A DNA stretch of 5,391 nucleotides, taken from the NCBI GenBank assembly GCA_030424705.1, contig JAUHWJ010000180.1, forward strand, positions 1-5,391, read 5' to 3'. Positions 1 through 4,643 of the stretch are shown in pieces. This stretch comes from Alphaproteobacteria bacterium. Its GTDB lineage: Bacteria > Pseudomonadota > Alphaproteobacteria > Rhodobacterales > Rhodobacteraceae. The notes below the pieces were generated by a model. It saw only the letters and a program-made list of their open reading frames with translations. It was not told the DNA's origin and did no database searches. Both the position numbers and the translations under genes were made by a program. Each line of letters starts with the position of its first letter. Positions within the stretch are counted from its first letter, which is position 1.

Positions 1-506
1 GGACCTCCTCGGGCGGCGCCGCGGCCTCCGACATGATGCTCGCCATGATCAACGAGGAGCAGGGGAGGGACCTCGCCGCGATGGTGGTGGACCAGCTCGC
101 CCTCACCCCGCTCCGCGCCGCGGCGGACGAGCAGCGCCTCTCCGTCCCCGCCCGCATGGGCGTGCGCCATCCGAAGCTGACCGAGGTGATCCGCCGGATG
201 GAGGCGAATATCGAGGAGCCGATCAGCCCCGCCATCCTCGCGGAGGAGAGCGGCATGTCCACGCGGCAGCTCGAACGCCTCTTCCGCCGCTATCTCGACC
301 GGTCGCCGAAGCGCTATTACATGGAATTGCGGCTCCAGCGGGCGCGCAACCTCCTCCTTCAGACGGACATGAGCGTCATCAACGTCGCCCTCGCCTGCGG
401 CTTCACCTCGCCCTCGCATTTCTCGAAATGCTACCGCAGCCAGTATGACCGGACGCCCTATCGCGAGCGCGGCGTGGCCGACGCGGCGCCCGCGAAGCGG
501 GGCTGA
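1..506 (+). CDS. GlxA-family AraC-type transcriptional regulator, C-terminal part (5' end outside window)
   Basis: The reading frame is open from the first full codon at base 3 and ends with TGA at 504-506, giving 167 visible residues, so the gene starts upstream. The first residues (TSSGGAAASDMML, then a segment like INEEQGRDLAAMV) match the end of the DJ-1/PfpI-like sensor domain of GlxA-type regulators, where TCSGG..A.DMML is typical. An AraC-type DNA-binding domain follows. Helix-turn-helix 1 is near residues 77-97 (AILAEESGMSTRQLERLFRR). Helix-turn-helix 2 is near 124-154 and includes the family signature VALACGFTSPSHFSKCYR and the closing RTPYRER. Such proteins are cytoplasmic DNA-binding regulators, and many control catabolism of amino compounds such as glycine betaine, carnitine or arginine. 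The effector and targets cannot be told from this fragment. An in-frame ATG at 33 is not the start, because the conserved sensor-domain residues precede it. The gene converges on the PEP-CTERM-like gene with 6 bases between stop codons. Confidence 0.9.
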   Translation, partial: TSSGGAAASDMMLAMINEEQGRDLAAMVVDQLALTPLRAAADEQRLSVPARMGVRHPKLTEVIRRMEANIEEPISPAILAEESGMSTRQLERLFRRYLDRSPKRYYMELRLQRARNLLLQTDMSVINVALACGFTSPSHFSKCYRSQYDRTPYRERGVADAAPAKRG

Positions 507-522
507 GGCGTCTCAGCGCCGC
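497..522. terminator. Hairpin spanning two convergent stop codons, possible bidirectional terminator
   Basis: GCTGAG (502-507) pairs with CTCAGC (512-517) around the loop GCGT. After one G-G mismatch, GCGG (497-500) pairs with CCGC (519-522). The stem carries both facing stop codons, TGA of the + gene and the complement of TGA of the - gene. There is no T-tract on either side, so it is not a classical intrinsic terminator. The pairing is seen directly; the terminator role is inferred from its position. Confidence 0.35.
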
Positions 523-1295
523 CGCCGCGCCCGCGCGGCGAGGAGCCCGAGGCCGGCCAGAAGCAGAGGGGCCGAGGCCGGCAGCGGCACGTTCGACACG
601 GCGGGCGGCGGCTCCTGATAGATGTATCGAAGCGTGAGCCCGCCCGAGACGGAGCCGCTCGCGCTCACCGCCACCGAAAGCGGAAGGATCGTCCCCGCGT
701 CGCAGGCCGCCTGATCCTCCGGCGCGCAGGATGTCAGGTCGGCGACGATGGACCGCCGCGAAACCCCGAACCGCGGCATCAGGCTGAGCGAGAAGGCGAC
801 CTCGCCCGGCCCTTCGAAGGAATCGACCGTCGCGCCCTCGCGGGAGGCGACGGCGGCGAGCGTGGTGGGCGAATAGCTGATCGTCACGCTCGCAAGGCCG
901 CCGAGCGCGCCGCTCCATTCCTTCGTCTTCGCGCCCTGGAACCAGCCGATCAGCGAGCCGTCCTCCAGCTTCAGCATCGTGTCGAGCTGGGCGAAGGTCT
1001 TGAACCGGAGGTCGAACGGATTGGGGTTGGAGACGTCGACCGCGAAGCCCGTCAGCCCGGCGGAAAGCGCGATCTCCACCCGGGTGAGAAGGCCGAGCGC
1101 CCCGTCGAACCGGTCGAAGACGAGCGGCGGCGCGAGCGTGCTGGCGGCTCCGCCGTCGCTTGCGACGTCGAAGGCGCGCTGCTGCTCGATGGTCACCGTC
1201 GCCGCCGAGAGCGTCGTGGCGAAGCCCAAAAGGGCGGCGACAGCCGATGCCGCCAGGCTCCGTCTTCCAGGCCGCATTCCGTATGCGAGTCGCAT
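513..1295 (-). CDS. Secreted choice-of-anchor E-like protein with a VPLPAS PEP-CTERM-type sorting tail
   Basis: This encodes 260 residues. The start is the ATG at 1293-1295, because a Shine-Dalgarno-like GGTGGGGA lies 7 bases upstream (1303-1310) and a signal peptide begins there. That peptide has a basic N-region (MRLAYGMRPGRR), a hydrophobic core (LAASAVAALLGFATTL) and a likely cleavage after LSA near residue 31. The frame stays open to 1430, but the extra 45 residues look like leader sequence. The middle is a beta-rich, low-lysine exported domain. The segment near residues 59-92 (FDRFDGALGLLTRVEIALSAG, then FAVDVSNPNP) and the closing LTLRYIYQEPP resemble choice-of-anchor E proteins. Cys190 and Cys198 could form a disulfide. 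The C-terminus has VPLPAS (236-241), a hydrophobic LLLAGLGLLAA helix and RARRRR, the tripartite layout of PEP-CTERM / exosortase substrates in Rhodobacterales. The product is expected to be exported and processed or anchored at the envelope. Its molecular function is unknown. Confidence 0.85.
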   Translation of the reverse strand: MRLAYGMRPGRRSLAASAVAALLGFATTLSAATVTIEQQRAFDVASDGGAASTLAPPLVFDRFDGALGLLTRVEIALSAGLTGFAVDVSNPNPFDLRFKTFAQLDTMLKLEDGSLIGWFQGAKTKEWSGALGGLASVTISYSPTTLAAVASREGATVDSFEGPGEVAFSLSLMPRFGVSRRSIVADLTSCAPEDQAACDAGTILPLSVAVSASGSVSGGLTLRYIYQEPPPAVSNVPLPASAPLLLAGLGLLAARARRRR

Positions 1296-1404
1296 TTCCA
1301 GATCCCCACCGAAGGTTCCTTGGTACCTCAAATTTTTCGCTTTCGTGAGTGTCGAATCGCACGGAGACTGGCGTTTACGGCGATTCCGCCCGAAAGCTTG
1401 CGCC
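1296..1404. promoter_or_regulatory. Divergent intergenic region between the PEP-CTERM-like and SulP genes
   Basis: The 109 bases between the two divergent start codons are clearly more AT-rich than the surrounding genes, notably around 1328-1346 (CAAATTTTTCGCTTTCG). They must carry the promoters of both genes. The - gene has a good ribosome-binding site at 1303-1310. The + gene has only a weak GAAAG at 1392-1396, 8 bases before its ATG. I could not identify a convincing -35/-10 pair on either strand or a sigma-54 type -24/-12 element. Confidence 0.45.
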
Positions 1405-2670
1405 ATGCGACAACCCAAGATCATCAGCACCCTCGCGACCTACAACCGGCGGGAGGCGCAGGCCGATCTCTTCGCCGGGATCACCGTCGCGATGGTCGCC
1501 CTCCCGCTCTCCATCGCCATCGCCATCGCCTCCGGCGCGACCCCGACGCAGGGGCTCGTCACCGCCATCGTCGCCGGCTTCCTGATCTCCGCGCTCGGCG
1601 GCAGCCGGGTGCAGATCGGCGGGCCGACCGGGGCCTTCATCGTCGTCGTCTATGGCGTCATCGCCGCGCACGGCTATGACGGGCTGGTGCTCGCCACCTT
1701 CATGGCGGGCCTCATCCTGCTCGTCGCCGGCTGGTTCAGGGCGGGGCGGCTCATCGCCCTCGTGCCGGAGGCGGTGATCGACGGGTTCACCATCGGCATC
1801 GCGATCATCATCGCGACGAGCCAGATCAAGGACCTTGCGGGCCTGACGCTGGCGGAGGTTCCGGCCGATTTCCTGCCGAAGATCGCCGCGCTCTGGGCCG
1901 CGCGGGGCGGGCTGGACTCTGCCGCGCTCGGAACAGGGCTTGCCGTGATGGTCCTGATCGTTCTCTTCCGCCGCGCCGCGCCGAAGCTGCCGGGCCTCAT
2001 CGTCGCCGTCGCCCTCGGCTCCGCCGCCGCGCTCCTCCTCGGGCTCGAAGTGGAGACGATCGAGGGCCGGTTCGGCGCGCTCCCCGCCGCCCTCCCGGCG
2101 CCGATGCTGCCGGAGGTCACATGGGCGCGGATCGTGGAGCTTCTCCCCTCCGCCCTCGTCATCGCCTTTCTCGCAGGCATCGAGAGCCTCCTCTCCGCCA
2201 TCGTGGCGGACAGGATGATCGGCGGCGCGCATCGCCCGAACGCGGAGCTGATCGCCCAGGGAGCGGCCAATCTCGGTTCCGCGCTTTTCGGCGGCCTGCC
2301 GGCGACGGGCGCCATCGCCCGCACGGCGACCAATGTGCGCGCCGGGGGCAGGACGCCCGTTTCCGGGATCGTCCACGCCCTCACGATCCTCCTCGTCATG
2401 CTCCTCGCCGCGCCGCTCGCCGGGGTGATGGCCCTGCCGGCGCTCGCCGGTCTCCTCATCCTCACCGCCTGGAACATGGCGGAGCCCGGCAAGCTCCGCG
2501 CCCGCCTCTCGGGCCGGCGGTCGGATGCGGCGCTCTTGCTCCTGACGATGGCGCTCACCGTCCTCGCGGATCTCACCGTGGCCATCGGCGTCGGCGTCGC
2601 GCTCGGCCTCGCCCTCCGGCTCCTGCGGAGGGAGGCGCCGCCCGCGAAGCATGACCCGCGGGAGCGGTGA
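1405..2670 (+). CDS. SulP-family (SLC26-type) inorganic anion transporter lacking a STAS domain
   Basis: This is a 421-residue polytopic inner-membrane protein. SulP proteins move anions such as sulfate, bicarbonate or dicarboxylates; the substrate here is unknown. Family landmarks in order are DLFAGITVAMVALPLSIAIA (21-40), ASGATPTQGLVTAIVAGF (42-59), GGSRVQIGGPTGAFIVVVYG (65-84), PEAVIDGFTIGIAI (121-134), FLAGIESLLSAIVADRM (255-271, acidic Glu260), NAELIAQGAANLGSALFGG (279-297), LPATGAIARTATNVRAGGRTP (298-318) and DLTVAIGVGVALGLALRLL (389-407). The chain ends 14 residues after that last helix, where most relatives carry a cytoplasmic STAS domain of roughly 100 residues. ATG 1405 is chosen because the family begins with a short cytoplasmic stretch before this first helix. 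The frame is open back to 979, but that extension crosses the promoter region and overlaps the opposite gene. The Atp12 gene follows in the same direction. Confidence 0.9.
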   Translation: MRQPKIISTLATYNRREAQADLFAGITVAMVALPLSIAIAIASGATPTQGLVTAIVAGFLISALGGSRVQIGGPTGAFIVVVYGVIAAHGYDGLVLATFMAGLILLVAGWFRAGRLIALVPEAVIDGFTIGIAIIIATSQIKDLAGLTLAEVPADFLPKIAALWAARGGLDSAALGTGLAVMVLIVLFRRAAPKLPGLIVAVALGSAAALLLGLEVETIEGRFGALPAALPAPMLPEVTWARIVELLPSALVIAFLAGIESLLSAIVADRMIGGAHRPNAELIAQGAANLGSALFGGLPATGAIARTATNVRAGGRTPVSGIVHALTILLVMLLAAPLAGVMALPALAGLLILTAWNMAEPGKLRARLSGRRSDAALLLLTMALTVLADLTVAIGVGVALGLALRLLRREAPPAKHDPRER

Positions 2671-2730
2671 GCCGCCGCGTTGACCCTTCGCAAAGCCTCG
2701 CCTAAGCCGCGCGGCGAAAGCGAGGCGCGC

Positions 2731-3426
2731 GTGAAACGGTTCTGGAAAGAGGCGAAGGCGGAGGCGGCGGAGGAGGGCTGGACCGTCCGGCTGGACGGTC
2801 GCCCGCTCCGCACCCCCGCGAAGGCCCCCTTCCTCGCGCCGACCCGCGCGCTGGCGGAGGCCGCGGCGGCGGAATGGGCGGGGCAGGGCGCGGAGGTGAA
2901 GCCGGCGGAGATGCCCTTCACCCGCGCCGTCAACACCGCCATCGATCGGACCCGCCCGGAATGGGAGGCCGTCGCCGCCGCCGTCGCCGCCTATGGCGGT
3001 TCCGATCTCCTCTGCTACCGCGCCGAGACGCCGGAGGCGCTCCGCGCCCGGCAGGACGCGCACTGGAACCCGCTGCTGGACTGGGCGGAGGAAGCGCACG
3101 GCGCCCGGCTCGTCACCGCCTCCGGAATCGTCCACCGCGCGCAGGAGGAAGCCGCGCTCGCCCGGCTCGAAGCCGCCGTCCGGCGGTTCGACGCCTTCGG
3201 CCTCACCGCGCTCTATGACCTCACGGCGCTCTCCGGCTCGCTCGTCATCGCGCTCGCGGTCGCCCATCGCCGGCTCGACGCGGGCGAAGGCTGGCGGCTC
3301 AGCCGCATCGACGAGACGTGGAACGAGGAGCAATGGGGCGTGGACGACCTAGCCGCCGCCACCGCCGCCAGAAAGGCGCGGGATTTCGAGGTGGCGGCCC
3401 GGATGCTCGCCCTGCTCGAAGCCTGA
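2731..3426 (+). CDS. ATP12-family F1-ATPase assembly chaperone
   Basis: Atp12 proteins bind the F1 alpha subunit in the cytoplasm (or mitochondrial matrix) and assist assembly of the alpha3beta3 ATP synthase head. The visible family blocks, numbered from GTG 2731 (231 residues), are KRFWKEA (2-8), LDGRPLRTPAKAPF (21-34), MPFTRAVNTAID (61-72), AAYGGSDLLCYRAE (87-99), ARQDAHWNPLLDW (106-118), LTALYDLTALSGSLVIALAV (158-177) and SRIDETWNEEQWGVD (191-205). The length is normal for bacterial members. The start is uncertain. GTG 2731 has GAGG (2722-2725) five bases upstream and puts KRFW at the N-terminus as in relatives. A TTG at 2680 would add 17 residues, but those codons have a less GC-rich third position and no well-spaced ribosome-binding site. 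The gene lies 60 bases (or 9 with the TTG start) after the SulP gene and may share its transcript. It ends one base from the convergent amidotransferase gene. Confidence 0.9.
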   Translation: MKRFWKEAKAEAAEEGWTVRLDGRPLRTPAKAPFLAPTRALAEAAAAEWAGQGAEVKPAEMPFTRAVNTAIDRTRPEWEAVAAAVAAYGGSDLLCYRAETPEALRARQDAHWNPLLDWAEEAHGARLVTASGIVHRAQEEAALARLEAAVRRFDAFGLTALYDLTALSGSLVIALAVAHRRLDAGEGWRLSRIDETWNEEQWGVDDLAAATAARKARDFEVAARMLALLEA

Positions 3427-3433
3427 CTCAGGC
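3421..3433. terminator. Perfect 13-base palindrome centred on two convergent stop codons
   Basis: GCCTGA (3421-3426) and TCAGGC (3428-3433) are exact reverse complements around a single C at 3427, so a transcript from either strand can form a 5-base-pair hairpin with a 3-base loop. The TGA stop of the + gene and the complement of the TGA stop of the - gene form its centre. It is short and has no T-tract, so any termination would probably need Rho or collision effects. The structure is certain; the function is inferred. Confidence 0.3.
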
Positions 3434-4189
3434 CGCCCGCGCCCGCCGCCAGGTGCGCGCCGCCTCGCCGAAGGCGGCGAAGAGCCGGGCGGAGACAGGG
3501 TCCGTCTCCGCCTCGTATTCCGCATGCCATTGCACGCCGATGACGAGCCCGCGCGCCTCCGGCACGCTGATCGCCTCGATCACCCCGTCCTCGGCGAGGC
3601 CCTCCACCAGCACGCCGCGCCCCGCATCGACGCAGGCCTGCCCGTGCAGCGAGTTGGTGACGATCTCCTCCGTCCCGAGCGTGCGGGCGAACCAGCCGCC
3701 GGGCGTCAGCGTCACCTTGTGGCGCTTGCGGAAGATGATCTCGTGGTTCGTCTCCCCCGGCGGCATCCGGTGGTTCATCTTGCCCGGCAGGTCCCGGATT
3801 TCCGGGTGCAGCGTGCCGCCGAGCGCGACGTTGATCTCCTGAATCCCCCGGCAGACGCCGAAGACCGGCATGCCGATCTCGATCGCCGCGCGGATCAGCG
3901 GCAGCGTGATGTCGTCCCGCCCCTCGTCATAGGGCTCGTGCGCGGGGGAGGGTTCGTGGCCATAGCGCGTCGGATGCACGTTCGGCCGCCCGCCCGTCAG
4001 AAACAGCCCGTCGATGGCCGAGAGCACCTCCTGCACCGTCACCGAGCAGGGCATCCCCGGAATGATCAGCGGCAACCCGCCCGCGGCCTTCGCCACGGCG
4101 GAGATGTTGCGCTCGCCCGAAGCCTGCACGCGATAGGCGTCATTGATCAGCTGCGCGCCGCCCGAAACGCCGATCACCGGTCTCGTCAT
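3428..4189 (-). CDS. Class I glutamine amidotransferase-like gamma-glutamyl hydrolase (peptidase C26, PuuD-like)
   Basis: This is a 253-residue cytoplasmic enzyme of the gamma-glutamyl-gamma-aminobutyrate hydrolase family, which cleaves gamma-glutamyl amide bonds. It opens with PVIGVSGG and continues with GLFLTGGRPNVHPTRYG (61-77). The nucleophile elbow is GMPVFGVCRGIQEINVALGGTL (106-127) with Cys113, and the segment NSLHGQ (179-184) is typical of the family. The remaining triad members lie in VIGVQWHAEY (216-225), with His222 and Glu224. Relatives usually have WHPE; Ala replaces Pro here. The ATG at 4187-4189 is supported by AGGGGAG 7 bases upstream and by the family's usual N-terminus. The frame stays open to 4630, but that extension is antisense to a tRNA gene. 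PuuD itself works in putrescine breakdown, yet no other putrescine gene is visible, so the substrate is unassigned. Confidence 0.88.
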   Translation of the reverse strand: MTRPVIGVSGGAQLINDAYRVQASGERNISAVAKAAGGLPLIIPGMPCSVTVQEVLSAIDGLFLTGGRPNVHPTRYGHEPSPAHEPYDEGRDDITLPLIRAAIEIGMPVFGVCRGIQEINVALGGTLHPEIRDLPGKMNHRMPPGETNHEIIFRKRHKVTLTPGGWFARTLGTEEIVTNSLHGQACVDAGRGVLVEGLAEDGVIEAISVPEARGLVIGVQWHAEYEAETDPVSARLFAAFGEAARTWRRARAA

Positions 4190-4196
4190 GCTCTGA

Positions 4197-4203
4197 CTCC
4201 CCT
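4197..4203 (-). promoter_or_regulatory. Ribosome-binding site fixing the amidotransferase start
   Basis: Read on the - strand this is AGGGGAG, a strong Shine-Dalgarno match, 7 bases before the ATG at 4189. It decides for the 253-residue protein against the 400-residue open frame that begins at 4630. Confidence 0.7.
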
Positions 4204-4235
4204 GAGGACGCCCGAAAATGCACGAAAGCGGCCGT

Positions 4236-4251
4236 TGACGCAATTCCGTCA
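4236..4251. promoter_or_regulatory. TGACG-N6-CGTCA palindrome, candidate operator
   Basis: TGACG (4236-4240) and CGTCA (4247-4251) are inverted around CAATTC. The central AATT is also symmetric, so 14 of 16 positions are palindromic. The site lies 47 bases upstream of the amidotransferase ATG and 73 bases before the tRNA, a plausible place for a dimeric repressor or activator. The preceding T makes TTGACG (4235-4240), a -35-like hexamer on the + strand, but no good -10 hexamer follows at 16-18 bases. The symmetry is seen directly; the operator role is a guess. Confidence 0.3.
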
Positions 4252-4272
4252 TGCAGGCTGACCCATTTCCCG

Positions 4273-4297
4273 GGCGCGGCGGCCCTCGCGCCGCGCC
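4273..4297. other. Strong GC hairpin in the spacer upstream of the tRNA gene
   Basis: GGCGCGGCG (4273-4281) and CGCCGCGCC (4289-4297) are perfect 9-base inverted arms around a 7-base loop (GCCCTCG). No T-run follows on either strand. A smaller CCTG/CAGG pair flanks TGGCATT just downstream (4302-4316). The element lies 26 bases before the tRNA and about 84 bases upstream of the amidotransferase start. It could be a leader hairpin of either transcript or simply GC-rich symmetry; I cannot assign a function. Confidence 0.35.
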
Positions 4298-4323
4298 GGA
4301 ACCTGTGGCATTCAGGCCCCGTC

Positions 4324-4629
4324 GCGGACGTGGCGAAACAGGTAGACGCAGCAGACTTTGACTTGGAGCGCCCGGGGGGAAACGCCCGGTGCGGAACCGC
4401 TCAAATTCGGGGAAAGCTCTGGGCCGCGGCCCGTGCCGATCCCGAGCCAAGCCCGGCTCGCCCGGGAAGGTGTAGAGACTAGACGGGCGGCGCCTACAGC
4501 CTCCGGGCCAGGGCGAAGGGATAGTCCAGACCACGAACGCCGGGAGGCCCCGGCGGCGGCGAAAGCCGAAGTGGTACGAAAATCTGCTTCCCTCCGGGAG
4601 TGCGGGTTCGAGCCCCGCCGTCCGCACCA
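4324..4629 (+). tRNA. tRNA-Leu(UAA) gene interrupted by a group I intron, CCA encoded
   Basis: The exons are 4324-4358 and 4579-4629 and join to an 86-base class II tRNA. The acceptor arm GCGGACG (4324-4330) pairs fully with CGTCCGC (4619-4625), followed by discriminator A and genomic CCA (4627-4629). The D arm is GCG/CGC (4333-4335/4347-4349) with GG at 4341-4342. The anticodon stem is GCAGA (4351-4355) with TCTGC (4583-4587). The joined loop is CTTAAAA, giving anticodon UAA. The long variable arm has TCCC/GGGA (4589-4592/4596-4599). The T arm is GCGGG TTCGAGC CCCGC (4602-4618). The long variable arm and A discriminator fit leucine. The tRNA reads UUA, a codon that should be rare in such a GC-rich genome. 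The gene needs intron splicing to yield a functional tRNA. No clear promoter is seen, and the opposite-strand dehydrogenase gene ends only 7 bases downstream. Confidence 0.96.
4359..4578 (+). ncRNA. Group I self-splicing-type intron (IC3-like) in the tRNA-Leu anticodon loop
   Basis: The 220-base intron lies between U34 (4358) and A35 (4579) and ends in the expected G (4578). P1 is exon CTT (4356-4358) with GAG (4366-4368), giving the required U-G pair at the 5' splice site. P2 is CGC-CCGGG with CCCGG-GCG (4369-4376/4385-4393, one bulged U) and a GAAA loop at 4379-4382. P3 is CCGCTC (4397-4402) with GGGCGG (4485-4490). P4 is TCGGG (4407-4411) with CCCGA (4441-4445). P5a is GGGC/GCCC near 4421-4432. 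P6 is CCCGG/CCGGG near 4452-4466. P7, the guanosine-binding helix, is GACTA (4477-4481) with TAGTC (4522-4526). P8 is CGCC/GGCG (4491-4494/4512-4515). P9 is CCAC/GTGG (4531-4534/4571-4574), enclosing a 7-pair hairpin (4538-4555) and CGGC-GAAA-GCCG (4557-4568). Core strings such as CAAATTCGG, GAGCCAAGC and GTAGAGACTAGACGG match the known bacterial tRNA introns I remember. No homing endonuclease frame is present. Confidence 0.95.
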
Positions 4630-4632
4630 CCC

Positions 4633-4643
4633 GCCCTCAGGGC
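4633..4643. terminator. Small hairpin at the dehydrogenase stop codon, beyond the tRNA
   Basis: GCCC (4633-4636) and GGGC (4640-4643) are inverted around TCA, the complement of the dehydrogenase stop. It starts 4 bases after the tRNA CCA end and is the only hairpin-like element between the two convergent genes. Four base pairs and no T-tract make it a weak terminator candidate. Confidence 0.2.

Noticed and set aside
523..540. CGCCGCG / CGCGGCG inverted repeat
   Set aside because: It falls within the Arg/Ala codons of the RARRRR tail of the secreted protein and is explained by GC-rich coding. The hairpin at 497-522 is the better terminator candidate.
1349..1362. GTGTCGAATCGCAC dyad in the divergent spacer
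   Set aside because: It is symmetric only if one T is bulged and leaves a single-base centre; it is too weak to call an operator.
979..1404. 142-residue N-terminal extension of the SulP frame
   Set aside because: It crosses the divergent spacer and overlaps the PEP-CTERM-like gene on the other strand. Its composition is not SulP-like, and the family starts near ATG 1405.
1296..1430. 45-residue N-terminal extension of the PEP-CTERM-like protein
   Set aside because: It would place a charged segment ahead of the signal peptide and run into the SulP gene. The ATG at 1295 has a good ribosome-binding site.
1511..1530. CCATCG repeated three times
   Set aside because: It encodes the Ile-Ala run of a transmembrane helix with preferred codons; it is too short to be called a repeat element.
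1375..3333. 652-residue open frame on the - strand
   Set aside because: It is antisense to the SulP and Atp12 genes, has a biased Arg/Gly/Asp/Glu composition typical of GC-rich shadow frames, and shows no domain, while the + strand frames show clear family motifs.
4235..4263. TTGACG as the -35 of a sigma-70 promoter for the tRNA
   Set aside because: Hexamers at 16, 17 and 18 bases downstream (GCTGAC, CTGACC, TGACCC) do not resemble a -10 box, and the tRNA begins about 60 bases later.
4359..4578. Homing endonuclease or other protein gene inside the intron
   Set aside because: The intron is only 220 bases, nearly all of it accounted for by ribozyme helices, and there is no room for a LAGLIDADG or HNH frame.
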